64,000 nt of DNA from Patiria miniata (lineage: Eukaryota > Echinodermata > Asteroidea > Valvatida > Asterinidae), in contig NW_024037076.1 of the NCBI RefSeq assembly GCF_015706575.1, positions 11,380,777-11,444,776 on the forward strand, given 5' to 3'. Below are positions 26,172-33,294 of the stretch, one piece after another (within the stretch, counting starts at the first letter, position 1; every line of letters begins with the position of its first letter). A model generated the notes under the pieces. The model was given only the letters and a program-made list of their open reading frames with translations. It did not search any database and was not told the origin of the DNA. The translations under genes and the position numbers were made by a program.

Positions 26172-27220
26172 GCAGGTATCGCAAGCGGATGGACGACATG
26201 CAGAAAGCCTTCAACAAGACCGTCCAGACACTGACAGAGAATGCCCAGAAAGCAGAAGAGAAGGTGGGTGACATGCATAGCTGCTATATCCCCAAACATA
26301 GAGAGTAATTGGTATCCATCATTCATAAACAAGTTCAGGGTTCAGATTTGGCATTGAGATATGCAACTTTTTCTTCTGTTTTCAAAGCCATCGCATTTGA
26401 AAAAGATTCTTCAAGGATTAAAACATCATGCCCATATCTTGGTTTCAAAGAACTAAATTGCATTTGAAAAAAACTTTGAAAGAAATTTTGAAGAAATTCA
26501 ATCGGCATTGTCAATAAAAAGGAAGGTTTTGAATTTCCCCCACTTGTCCCACAATTGACCTATCGCCGTTTGCGAGTTAGCCACGCCCTTTAGACAACCC
26601 TATGGAATTTTTGTATGTTGTTAAGTTTTGTTTGTCTCAGATGTTGCGTGTTCCGCATCCATTTGTATATATCATATAATTGGACAATATTTCACAAGCT
26701 GCGTTGACGCAATTCTAAGGCGATTCTACCGCGATAGGTCAATAGCTTGTTGGGTGGTAAAGCCTTTGAGCAGATTGTATCTATGGGGTTGTATTGGATT
26801 GTATCTATGAGATTGTATTGTGGGGTGCTGTGGTCCAATGGTTACGGTGTTCGACTCGTGTGCCGTGGTACATGGGTTCGAATCCTGACCGTGGGAACAT
26901 GGTGCTTGTGCTCTTGAGCAAGGCGCTTTACCATTATTGCTTCATCCTTCGGATGGGACGTTAAGCCGTAGGTCCCGTGTGTTGTGTAATACCCTTTAAA
27001 GAACCCAGTGACACTTATCGCTAAGAGAAGGGGTTAGCCCCGGTGTTTCTGGCAGTGGCTGCAATATGCGCCGCAGTACCTTGTAAACCATTATAAGGTA
27101 CTACATAATGGGTCTCATATTTCTCATAAACTTTATTTACCTTTCTTTAATAATAGACATAATTTCCAGCACCTTGAGTACCTAATTGTTGGTAGATACG
27201 TGCGCTATATAAGACTCCGA

Positions 27221-27256
<36 letters not shown>

Positions 27257-30218
27257 CTCTTCAGTTTATATTGATACGCTATACATTTATTTTTGCCCTT
27301 CAGGACCAGAGACAGCAGGAGTACATCACCCGACTGGAAGGTCAGATGTCAGAGGTCATGATGAACCTGGAGGCAACCAATCAGAGATTGGATGGCCTCC
27401 ATAAAGAGGTAAGGAAGAATCCATTCAGCCATCTGTTTCCTTCCCCTCGGCTAAACCCACGGAAAATTATTTTGTTCCTGGACTCTTTATTAAGCAGGTA
27501 GGCTACAGGAAACCTGTTACAGAGTTTTGTAATGGAGTCCTTCACAACTGACAACTATTCAAAATCTCACACAGTGCTGGTGCAGTGCACAGTAACCTTT
27601 GCCTCTTTGACAATTTCACCGACAACTAAGGTAAAAAGGTAAAGGTCCCATAGCCTTTACTGGCCGTAGGGGCAGTGGGATGTTAGAGGTCCACTGTGGA
27701 CGTTGGGTGTGGCATATGAGTGGCGGGGCCCAGTCCTCTCCTCTCGCCGTCTTACCTTCCCTGAACGAATCAGGTACCCATTTTGCTGTTGGGTCGTCAG
27801 AGAGAGTTTTCCAGTTTTTGGTCCGAATAGGATTCGAACCGCCAACCTTCCACTCCATAGCTCTGGGCTACGAGGCCCCTCTGTCAATTCCAATCAAATT
27901 TCTACAAAAAAAATGATCAAATCTAAATCCATGATTTGCAGTGTGAACAAGGAAATAATAGCCACTTGTCGCTCTTCTGTTGTCATTTTTCAACAACAAT
28001 TTTGGTACGTTTTGTACACAAAAAAACGGGAGCCAAAGACAATGTTCGGTATAGCCGAACGTTTGGTATAGCGGGGTTCAGAGTATCGACGTTCCACTGT
28101 CTGTACACATATTAATTATGGAAATGCTGGATTCATGTGTATATCTTTCCGTTTCAGGTTGCAGAGCGCCACTTATTCTTCCTGTTCATCGAAATCGTCC
28201 TGATGAGCTTCATCTTCCTGATTTGCATAAGACGCGTCCGTAGAGGGCGCTCCATAGCCAGCCACAGTACACCTTTTGTCGTTCGTAGTCACGACAATGG
28301 CATCAGGAGAAACTCCCATCCGTCAGTATCCGAGAAGAAGGGGCTTGAATATGAGAACAGGACTCCGCCACGGGTCGGCCAAAGAACCATATCAGGAGGT
28401 AAGGACACTTTTAATTATACTCCTTTTCCAGTATTGGGTGCTGCCCTTCACCGACATATTTTATAAACATAGTAGACTTAACAATTGTTGACTGCTGTGA
28501 TGTGGGATATGACGTTTAGAACACCCTGGGGCGCATAGCACCTGAGGCAAAGCCAAGGGTGCTGTGCGCCCCGAGGGTGTTCTAAACGTCATATCTCACA
28601 TCACAGCAGTCAACAGTTGTTTTGTTATACCTCTGTCTTGGATTCTTTTGATTTTAATGTAAAAATCGCAAAAACAGTAAACACAACAGTCATGACAATC
28701 GAACATCAACTCACATGTATGCATGTTGCGTGCTAGAAACAGCTGATCGTCTGCTAGTTCCCTGCTCCCTCTCATATGTGAAAACATGGTGAAAATAACA
28801 TGGGTACCAACGATACCAGCATTTCACACCATACGTACCCAGTACGTACAAAGTCATAGCACACTCCCTGTGGGATATCACGTGCATATCCCACAGGGAG
28901 TGTGCTATGACTTTTAATATAAACTTAACACGTGATCGTTCTAGGCCAATGAAAATACAGTATTCAAGACAAACAATAACAATCAAATAACAGGACAACA
29001 AATAACAGGTATAACAATCAATGTTGTCAAAGGACTTGCAGGGGAAAAAAATCACAAGTTTGCTCGTTTCGGACTTGAACCCACAACTCGATTTGAACCA
29101 GCCAGCTGACACCTGGCAAGCTCGGTGGTCGATTGGTAAGACGTTTGCATTTGAAGAGGAGGTCCTGATGGGTTTGCATGAGGCATGAAACAGCCTGAAT
29201 AAGTGACAGAATAATTGAGACGGATTGCTAAGCTCTGATTGTTCATCTTTCTGCAGGTAGCTGTGATGATCTGCTTATCATCGGCCCCAGCACTCCATTC
29301 TTGGAATCTCTCAAGCAGGTAAAAAGAATTTAACCAAAGCTAGCAATTAAAGAAAACCAGCTATCATTTATGGGCAAGTTCGCGCAAGAACTATTGTTGA
29401 CCAATGGGTAACCATAGTTCGACTAAAGTTAGCCCAAACTGTGTCCAGTCGACGATGGTTGACTACGCTAGTCGACTATTTGGAACCAGCCTACTGGGTC
29501 TGGTTGCATCACTGGTTACCAATAGCCCCGCGTATTCATAATGTACAGCAGGGAGCCAGGACCCAGAAGTTTTGCGATGACATTTGACCAGCTTTTTACA
29601 AGAGATGTGTAAAACCTTTAAACAACGTTTATCTTTCGGCTGAGGATGTACTTTCGTAAAGATTGAGTTGAAAGTGCTTGTGTGGGAGACTCATTCCAAT
29701 GCACGACTAGTCAACAGTGCATGTGAACCCAATGCACTAGCTTGTGTTTAAGAACAGTTTTTGAGTTGTGAAATATTTACTTTGTGTTTACACGTGGAAG
29801 CAGTGTTCATATTTCATTTGAAACGATTGTGGCTGTTTTGTTTTCCAAATAGGTCAATGAGCCCCCACGCCAGAAACCAAAGAACAAAGCCAAGCACAAA
29901 CCTACCAAAAGCATCTCCAACTCCGCCCTGCAACAAAGTCATCAACCCACCGTCCCGCCCAAACGAGCATCCAAGATGACGGCCGCCGGCGTCCTCTTCA
30001 GGGGCTCCGCTTTCAGCGGGGGGCGGACACCCCCGGACTCCCCCACAGATCCCGTCCATAGGACGGTCAGTGCTGAAGAGATAAACGGCCGTGTGCAGGA
30101 CATTAGCAGGGGTGCTCCCCCTATGAGGCAACAACAACAACAACAACAACAACGTCCCAAAGTGGGAGGCAGGAATGTGGTGAAGAAGCATGGGCTGATG
30201 GTGAATGGTCGAAGGTAG
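9378..30218 (+). CDS. SUCO: SUN domain-containing ossification factor-like protein (SUCO/Opt/SLP1 family), 15 coding exons
   Basis: Coding exons join 9378-9448, 13292-13429, 14033-14709, 15503-15692, 17129-17236, 17581-17745, 20200-20273, 22158-22295, 23030-23090, 24026-25387, 26176-26263, 27304-27408, 28158-28398, 29257-29318 and 29853-30218. All borders are GT/AG, phases match at every junction, and the sum is 3846 nt (1281 residues plus stop). Domain order is an N-terminal signal sequence (1-20), an acidic linker (70-290) ending in a PSFDEWK motif, a SUN-like domain (about 310-470, with [20 protein letters not shown] and [16 protein letters not shown]), a variable linker with a Cys cluster (541-990), a coiled coil (about 975-1060, with [12 protein letters not shown] and [13 protein letters not shown]), a membrane helix (about 1063-1080) and a basic tail. 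The family is known as an ER-membrane glycoprotein group: yeast Slp1 works with Emp65 in ER protein quality control, and vertebrate SUCO supports osteoblast collagen production. Length is close to vertebrate SUCO (about 1250 residues). Identification is very secure; exact exon borders are inferred from phase and splice consensus. Confidence 0.93.
9521..10078 (-). mobile_element. TTAAAGGG-family MITE, copy B
   Basis: About 558 bp, bounded by TTAAAGGGAATGTACATCAT and the matching inverted end. Inside are a GTTCCCTGAC...GTCAGGGAACC stem and a hairpin centred on GGTCGGCCGACC. It is inverted relative to copies A and C and lies in SUCO intron 1, 72 bp after exon 1. Confidence 0.8.
10099..10352. mobile_element. 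254-bp MITE with 4-bp target duplication
   Basis: Inverted termini GGGTCATTCTATAAATTT(A/G)G at both ends, about 24 bp long, with ACAT immediately outside each end (10095-10098, 10353-10356). Non-coding; SUCO intron 1. Confidence 0.75.
10543..10726. mobile_element. hAT-like MITE with CAGGGGTG ends and CAGCT-rich core
   Basis: The ends read CAGGGGTGTGA and TCACACCCCTG, a classic hAT-type terminus. GAAGAGCA is found at 10537-10544 and 10727-10734; the left copy overlaps the CA of the terminus. The interior is made of repeated CAGCTNTTTT words. It lies in SUCO intron 1. Confidence 0.65.
10915..11449 (+). mobile_element. TTAAAGGG-family MITE, copy C
   Basis: Begins near TAAAAGGGAAAATTCATCAT and ends ATGATGTATATTCCCTTTA. 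It has the same internal order as copies A and B: hairpin, then the GGTTCCCTGAC stem, then the AAAATTACAGCAAAAGC end. Confidence 0.8.
13292..13429 (+). CDS. SUCO: SUCO coding exon 2: acidic lumenal linker
   Basis: A pyrimidine-rich acceptor ending at 13291 precedes an open stretch encoding [16 protein letters not shown] and further acidic, polar residues. The GT donor (GTATGC) is at 13430. Phase 2 in and phase 2 out fit exons 1 and 3 exactly. The sequence is not individually conserved. The call depends on phase closure and on composition typical of the family's N-terminal linker. Confidence 0.75.
13628..13651. repeat. (TTAG)n microsatellite
   Basis: About six TTAG units in SUCO intron 2. Confidence 0.85.
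13800..13826. repeat. Poly-T tract
   Basis: A run of 27 T in SUCO intron 2. Confidence 0.95.
14033..14709 (+). CDS. SUCO: SUCO coding exon 3: acidic linker ending in a PSFDEWK motif
   Basis: This is a long open stretch after a TTTTTTATTTCAG acceptor, rich in Glu, Asp, Lys, Pro and Ser and likely disordered. It ends with [16 protein letters not shown], which matches the conserved P-T/S-FDEWK segment that precedes the SUN-like domain in SUCO proteins. The donor GTAAAA follows at 14710 in phase 1. Confidence 0.9.
14720..15420. repeat. Keyword-repeat locus (GTTGGATCCTG)
   Basis: Words such as GCTGGATCC, GTTGGATTTTG and CAGGATCC recur at irregular spacing across SUCO intron 3. CCCTAACCCT near 15110 and TTAGGGTTAA near 15408 lie inside. 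Confidence 0.55.
15503..15692 (+). CDS. SUCO: SUCO coding exon 4: start of SUN-like domain
   Basis: The exon encodes a Ser/Pro linker and then [35 protein letters not shown] and a Trp codon split across the junction. The CGAKI and LNPC..IW elements are hallmark positions at the N-terminal edge of the SUCO SUN-like domain. The donor GTGAGC is at 15693, phase 2. Confidence 0.94.
16127..16650. mobile_element. TTTAAAGGTAGAG-family MITE, copy 1
   Basis: Begins TTTAAAGGTAGAGTAGATCA and ends with the inverted CTCTACCTTTAA. Non-coding. A second copy lies at 60536-61044. The two share interior blocks such as AAACTCCCTGTGAAATTATT, inverted relative to each other. SUCO intron 4. Confidence 0.75.
17129..17236 (+). 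CDS. SUCO: SUCO coding exon 5: SUN-like domain core
   Basis: The exon encodes [20 protein letters not shown] and then a [11 protein letters not shown] segment, nearly invariant across SUCO/Slp1 proteins. The acceptor ends in TTGCTCAG at 17128 and the donor GTCAGT starts at 17237, leaving phase 2 as the next exon requires. Confidence 0.96.
17581..17745 (+). CDS. SUCO: SUCO coding exon 6: SUN-like domain core
   Basis: The exon encodes [20 protein letters not shown], then [20 protein letters not shown] and STLR. This is the jelly-roll centre of the SUN-like domain, including the conserved HYCPLS stretch. The acceptor is TTATTTACAG at 17571-17580 and the donor is GTACGT at 17746. Confidence 0.96.
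17981..18706 (+). mobile_element. tRNA-derived SINE split by a later insertion
   Basis: The head at 17981-18050 has GGTCCAGTGGTTACGGTG and a B-box-like GGTCAAACCCT. The body continues with AAGACACTTTACTACAATTG and an (ATT)n tail at about 18690-18706. A 431-bp element (18161-18591) interrupts the body with a 4-bp target duplication, so the SINE is the older insertion. It lies in SUCO intron 6. Confidence 0.78.
18161..18591. mobile_element. 430-bp terminal-inverted-repeat element, copy 1
   Basis: The ends are GTGACC(C/T)GTTCTGTCAAAA and its reverse complement, flanked by ATAT on both sides. There is no coding capacity, so it is a non-autonomous DNA transposon. Copy 2 at 21653-22081 is nearly identical, implying recent activity. 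The superfamily is not assigned. Confidence 0.85.
19500..19725. repeat. Keyword-repeat locus (short)
   Basis: CCAACAGCAGG, CTGTTGG and CCAACAG words lie between TTAACCCTAACC (about 19512) and GTTAGGGTTAAG (about 19711). Weaker than the other loci. Confidence 0.4.
19765..19782. repeat. (AC)n microsatellite
   Basis: About nine AC units in SUCO intron 6. Confidence 0.9.
20200..20273 (+). CDS. SUCO: SUCO coding exon 7: end of SUN-like domain
   Basis: The short exon encodes [29 protein letters not shown] is the conserved C-terminal signature of the domain, followed by an acidic linker. It joins exon 6 in phase 2 and leaves in phase 1 at GTAATT. Confidence 0.95.
20386..20841. mobile_element. hAT-type MITE with perfect 8-bp target duplication
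   Basis: The element starts CACAGACGTATAAACGCATA and ends with the near-perfect reverse complement, an inverted repeat of about 29 bp. GGTACAAC occurs immediately outside both ends (20378-20385 and 20842-20849). An 8-bp duplication is typical of hAT. It is non-coding and lies in SUCO intron 7. Confidence 0.82.
21653..22081. mobile_element. 430-bp terminal-inverted-repeat element, copy 2
   Basis: Same ends and interior as copy 1 with scattered differences and a few small indels. It is flanked by AAAT on both sides. It inserted into SUCO intron 7 only 76 bp before exon 8. Confidence 0.85.
22158..22295 (+). CDS. SUCO: SUCO coding exon 8: linker with amphipathic segment
   Basis: The exon lies between a TTTTCCTCTTCAG acceptor and a GTAAGT donor. 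It encodes a polar stretch and then [20 protein letters not shown], an amphipathic segment in the position where vertebrate SUCO has a similar hydrophobic patch after the SUN-like domain. Phase 1 in and out. It begins only 76 bp after the second 430-bp transposon copy. Confidence 0.88.
23030..23090 (+). CDS. SUCO: SUCO coding exon 9: small linker exon
   Basis: This 61-nt exon lies between an ATTCTCCAG acceptor and a GTAAGT donor. It encodes [20 protein letters not shown] with two cysteines. The call rests on splice signals and on phase: it converts phase 1 to phase 2 exactly as exons 8 and 10 need. Confidence 0.8.
23460..23990. repeat. Keyword-repeat locus (CCTGCAAAATCCT)
   Basis: CCTGCAAAATCCT and variants (CTGTAAAATCCTCC, CTGCAAAACCCTC) occur about seven times in SUCO intron 9. 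TTTAACCCTAACTCC lies near 23552 and GGTTAGGGTTAAAG near 23961, just before exon 10. Confidence 0.65.
24026..25387 (+). CDS. SUCO: SUCO coding exon 10: long linker, Cys cluster and start of coiled coil
   Basis: This is the largest exon, 1362 nt. Its first third encodes a Cys-rich stretch ([13 protein letters not shown], then [14 protein letters not shown]), which lines up with the Cys-containing segment before the long variable region of vertebrate SUCO. The middle is low-complexity, rich in Glu, Lys, Ser, Thr and Pro. The end encodes [20 protein letters not shown] and YLEELSQ, the near-invariant start of the coiled coil. The donor GTAATC is at 25388. Confidence 0.95.
26145..26171 (+). repeat. 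(CT)n microsatellite forming a splice-acceptor pyrimidine tract
   Basis: About 13 CT units run directly into CGCAG and SUCO exon 11. The microsatellite therefore supplies the whole polypyrimidine tract of this intron. Confidence 0.92.
26176..26263 (+). CDS. SUCO: SUCO coding exon 11: coiled coil
   Basis: The exon encodes [20 protein letters not shown] and further helical residues, strongly conserved in SUCO. It is preceded directly by a (CT)n microsatellite that forms the polypyrimidine tract. It ends in phase 0 at GTGGGT. Confidence 0.96.
26821..27256 (+). mobile_element. tRNA-derived SINE with Deu-type central domain
   Basis: The head has a tRNA-like A-box (GGTCCAATGGTTACGG) and a perfect B-box (GGTTCGAATCC at about 26875). 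The body contains CTTCGGATGGGACGTTAAG and then AAGAGAAGGGGTTAGCCCCG, which match the Deu domain of DeuSINEs as I know it. It ends in an (ATT)n tail at 27222-27256. It lies in SUCO intron 11, sense to the gene. Confidence 0.82.
27304..27408 (+). CDS. SUCO: SUCO coding exon 12: coiled coil
   Basis: The 105-nt phase 0/0 exon encodes [20 protein letters not shown] and then [15 protein letters not shown]. This heptad-rich sequence corresponds to the family's coiled coil just before the membrane. The acceptor is CCCTTCAG and the donor is GTAAGG. Confidence 0.95.
27616..27900 (-). mobile_element. tRNA-derived SINE, antisense in SUCO intron 12
   Basis: On the minus strand from about 27885 the sequence reads GGGGCCTCGTAGCCCAGAGC, then a perfect B-box GGTTCGAATCC, then a SINE body ending in AAGGTAAAAAGG-type sequence near 27630. 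The plus strand has chance open frames of about 78 codons through it. Confidence 0.7.
28158..28398 (+). CDS. SUCO: SUCO coding exon 13: transmembrane helix and basic cytosolic segment
   Basis: The exon encodes [20 protein letters not shown] and then [10 protein letters not shown], a single hydrophobic helix ending in a basic stop-transfer cluster, followed by a Ser/Arg-rich tail. This matches the C-terminal membrane anchor of SUCO. The acceptor is TTCCGTTTCAG and the donor GTAAGG; it leaves in phase 1. Confidence 0.94.
28480..28621. repeat. Near-perfect long hairpin, arms of 63 bp
   Basis: The arms run 28480-28542 and 28558-28621 with a 15-bp loop; they include GACGTTTAGAACACCCT and its inverse with only scattered mismatches. 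It lies in SUCO intron 13 and is followed by a second hairpin. More distant blocks (GTTATACCT at about 28624 and the inverse near 29010) also pair, so both may be one foldback element. Confidence 0.88.
28851..28913. repeat. Perfect hairpin, 28-bp arms and 7-bp loop
   Basis: AAGTCATAGCACACTCCCTG...GGGATAT pairs exactly with the right arm at 28886-28913 around CACGTGC. No mismatch is visible, unlike most inverted repeats here. SUCO intron 13. Confidence 0.92.
29257..29318 (+). CDS. SUCO: SUCO coding exon 14: conserved tail motif
   Basis: The 62-nt exon encodes [20 protein letters not shown]. The DDLLII..P core resembles the DLYIVEP-like motif in the vertebrate SUCO tail. It enters in phase 1 and leaves in phase 0 at GTAAAA. 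Confidence 0.88.
29853..30218 (+). CDS. SUCO: SUCO terminal coding exon 15
   Basis: The exon follows a TTTTCCAAATAG acceptor and runs 121 codons to TAG at 30216-30218. It encodes a Lys/Arg-rich cytosolic tail ([16 protein letters not shown]), a Pro/Arg/Gly-rich middle, an eight-residue polyglutamine run encoded only by CAA codons (about 30129-30152) and a basic end. Low-complexity basic tails are usual for the family, and the stop is unambiguous in frame. Confidence 0.9.
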   Translation, partial: VNEPPRQKPKNKAKHKPTKSISNSALQQSHQPTVPPKRASKMTAAGVLFRGSAFSGGRTPPDSPTDPVHRTVSAEEINGRVQDISRGAPPMRQQQQQQQQRPKVGGRNVVKKHGLMVNGRR

Positions 30219-31044
30219 CAGCTGATCTAGATACCTAAGATATCCAGTGATCCTGTGCTGTAGACCTGTCCTGGCGTGCTACCACAGAGGCTGCCTTCAG
30301 TAGCGAAAGCATTGTGCTAGTTGTTGGTCAGATAGTCCATCATGGGGTAGTTGTACAACAGCATGCACAGTGGTTTGTCCATTGAAGGAAGCCCCTTGAG
30401 TTTACAGTGATCACTGGTATAAGAATTGGTCACGGAAAACCCAAATTTTGTCCTGGAAAAGTCATGGGAAAAGTCATGGATTTTCATTTGAAGATTTCCG
30501 TGGGAACACGTGCAGATTAGTCTTTACCAGTTAACCAAATTCAAAATGTGTGCTTACAGTGATTCACTGTTGTTAGGTACTATGTAAAAAAATATATATT
30601 TTTTTCTTTTTTCCGTCAAAGATGTTTCATATTGTAATGTCTTTGTAATGCTTTAAGCACTTTCGACTTGTCTGAATGTTATAACAAATGCTGCTTTATC
30701 AGCCTTTATGTAACAGCGGGATGTTAAAAGTCAGGCTATGAAAACAATTTAAAATATACGTATTCATTGAAAAGTTACATTAAAAAAAGCAGAAACATGT
30801 ACTATATTTGAGCTTTAAAAAAATAGCCTGGTTTTTTTTCCCCTGTACAGTTTTCTTCAAGCATTGTGATACCAAAACTTAATATTATACAAATAATGAA
30901 TGTTTATGAGTGCAATGGTAAGAATAATTTCATGAGGTCACAGATAGAATTCTCTTGGAACATTCCATCTGTCACCTCATGAAAATATTTCCATTGCACA
31001 AATGTGAAACATTCATTATTTGTTTTATACAACACTTGAATAAA
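30219..31044 (+). other. SUCO 3' UTR region with candidate poly(A) signals
   Basis: The AT-rich sequence after the TAG has an ATTAAA at 30779-30784 and an AATAAA at 31039-31044. The latter lies inside an inverted-repeat element, so if used it would be transposon-derived. No cleavage site can be fixed from sequence alone. Confidence 0.4.
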
Positions 31045-31208
31045 TCCTCGTCATCTGACTGGTCAGAGCCACCAATAGTGACCGTGCAATGGAAGTTCTA
31101 TTTTCCGTGAAAAAGAACTTCTGTTTTTGCAATGCGACCAGGCCGTGGGCTGGGACGAATAATTAAATGACACGTGATCAACGAGGATTTATTTCAGGCA
31201 TTGTATAA
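30890..31208. repeat. Two adjacent inverted-repeat elements
   Basis: At 30890-31023, ACAAATAATGAATGTTT with GTGCAATGG pairs with its inverse. At 31026-31208, TATACAAC.CTTGAATAAATCCTCGT is mirrored by ACGAGGATTTATTTCAGGCA. The second carries an AATAAA that might serve SUCO. Confidence 0.7.
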
Positions 31209-31225
31209 ATGTCTCTAATGAATAC

Positions 31226-31762
31226 TTAAAGGGAATATACAACATTTGCAAACATCGAAAAACAAAACTACCAAGTTTGTACGAAATACCTTACTAGGAT
31301 GTTGGTAAATGACAGTCTAAAGCATCCTGTAAAATTATGGCACCTAGTGTGAAGTCATTTTCAAGAAAAGTGGTATTTTTGTGTAAATTTCCAACAGTGG
31401 TCGGCTGACCACCGTTGGAAAAACCTAACTATTTTTCAACTACTGCTCCAAATGTACCTTTTTTTCAGTCCAAATTTTGTTTGCTATTGGTTACATGTTC
31501 ATGAACGGGTGCAGGCAGCCCAGCTAGACTGGTTCCCTTACCTTACAATTTCTGGCATCTGTAAATTGATCCGTTTCGTCTTTAGTGGAGTCAGGGAACC
31601 AGACTATTTGAACATTTTTTGTTTTTCTTGGTTTTTCCAGCATTTTCGAACACAAAACTTCAAACATGTCAGCTTAACAATATTTCATCTAAAATGCTAA
31701 CACCTCAAATAGTTCATTTCTGAAAATTACAGCAAAAGCCAATGATGTACATTCCCTTTAAA
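31226..31762 (+). mobile_element. TTAAAGGG-family MITE, copy A
   Basis: The 537-bp element starts TTAAAGGGAATATACAACAT and ends GATGTACATTCCCTTTAA. ATAC or AATAC flanks both sides. Internal hairpin and stem as in the other copies. It lies downstream of SUCO. Confidence 0.82.
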
Positions 31763-32228
31763 TACAATATTTAAACAATCTCGTTGAATATTTACCGATA
31801 GCACCACTTTCTTCTACCAATTTAAATTTTGATCGTTTCTTTTATGGCTCTGATAGTTTCATTACCTCTTCCAGTTGGAAGTGTTTGTCTATTTTAAGAG
31901 GCATTCCTTATTCAGCATAAAGTTATGTTGTAAGTATCTGCACGGATAATGCACCTTTATTTTGGTTATCCTACCAAAGTCTGTACAGAAATATGTTTAT
32001 TTTAAAAGTCTAAAAATTACGTTCATATTATATACTCCACATCCCTTTATTTTGTTGCAATATATGTAAGTAACCATTTCATTCTGTTAGTTTTTGAAGT
32101 TAGTACTTTGAGATATTTTTTTATATGAATGTACAGACAAAAGTCAAAACTATTTTGCTCATAATGACTTGCTACTACCAAAGCATTACATATCTAAGGA
32201 GAGTAGTTGACGTGAAATAAACACCGCA

Positions 32229-32845
32229 GTAAAAGAAAGTCCACACTCATTGGAGGCGTCAAATCTGATCGTCTTGTGTTGACGTCATTTAGACCTTTGG
32301 GGAATGCTCTTAGCTGCATTTTGATACCCTGTTTGCTACCAAAGACTGTACATCGTCCAAGATTGACAACGGTTGATGAAAAATGATGCAGTTTGAAAAG
32401 TTGCAAATTTAGAGATTACGCGAGAAGAAATTGCAAGACGTACCCACATTCCCGTAATTTTTGGCCCCTATTGTCTGCACAGTACCCGAATAAAGCAGGA
32501 GTGATCAACTCGCGTGGTCTTTTTTATTCTATATCTACGGCGTGCTTCCATGCATGCAAGCGCTGTGCGATCGGTATTCCCTGCCGTTCGTTTCGGGCAG
32601 TGTACGTGACATTGTCACGCATCAATTTCCACTCGCGTACTCTTGAAATTTGCAACTTTTTAAACTGCAACATTGTTGATATACCGTTGTCAACGTTGGA
32701 TGATTTACAGTCTTTGGTTGCAAACGGGATATCACAATGTACAACGTAGCTAACAACATTCCCCCAAGGTATATATAAATGACGTCATAAGTTGATCAGA
32801 TTCAAAACGATGACCCTCCAATGAGTGTGGACTTTCTTCTTTTAT
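32229..32845. mobile_element. Foldback element with arms of about 200 bp
   Basis: AAGTCCACACTCATTGGAGG near the left end is mirrored at the right end, and the pairing continues through ACCAAAGACTGTA, GACAACGGT and GCAGTTT(G/A)AAAAGTTGCAA. The arms cover roughly 32229-32450 and 32640-32845. The 118-codon frame between them has no recognisable domain. Confidence 0.75.
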
Positions 32846-33294
32846 TTTTTTTTTTGGCAGCTGGCATCAGTCACAATTAGCAAAACTTTTTTAAATTTTT
32901 TGACTTCTTATCTCTATTTTTACTTTCTGCGTTAAGTAGATACTACCCAAGTCAACTGGCAAAAAGGCACCTTTGTTGTGCAAAGAAAATTTGTTTCGAA
33001 ATTAATGACACGGGTTAGAAACAGTTTCTCTACAAAATTCTGTAGAGATTGTGGATGCTCAGATTTTGAGATGTGCCACCCGTCTTGTATCCATTCTACA
33101 TCAAAGATATTCATCCCTATGGGATATACAAATCAAATTAGGTCGGGCATTTACTTTTAGTGTGAGTCTATAGAGAGCAGAGAGTATTAAGCATTTTTCT
33201 TTATTAGGAGATAATACATGTAGTAATTAATTTGATAACGTCAATTGCACCAACAAATTATGATGCAAGCATGGTTGTACTCATATACTGCACA

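Noticed and set aside
26821..26895. Functional tRNA gene at the SINE head
   Set aside because: A- and B-boxes are present but the arms do not make a full cloverleaf and it continues directly into a SINE body and ATT tail.
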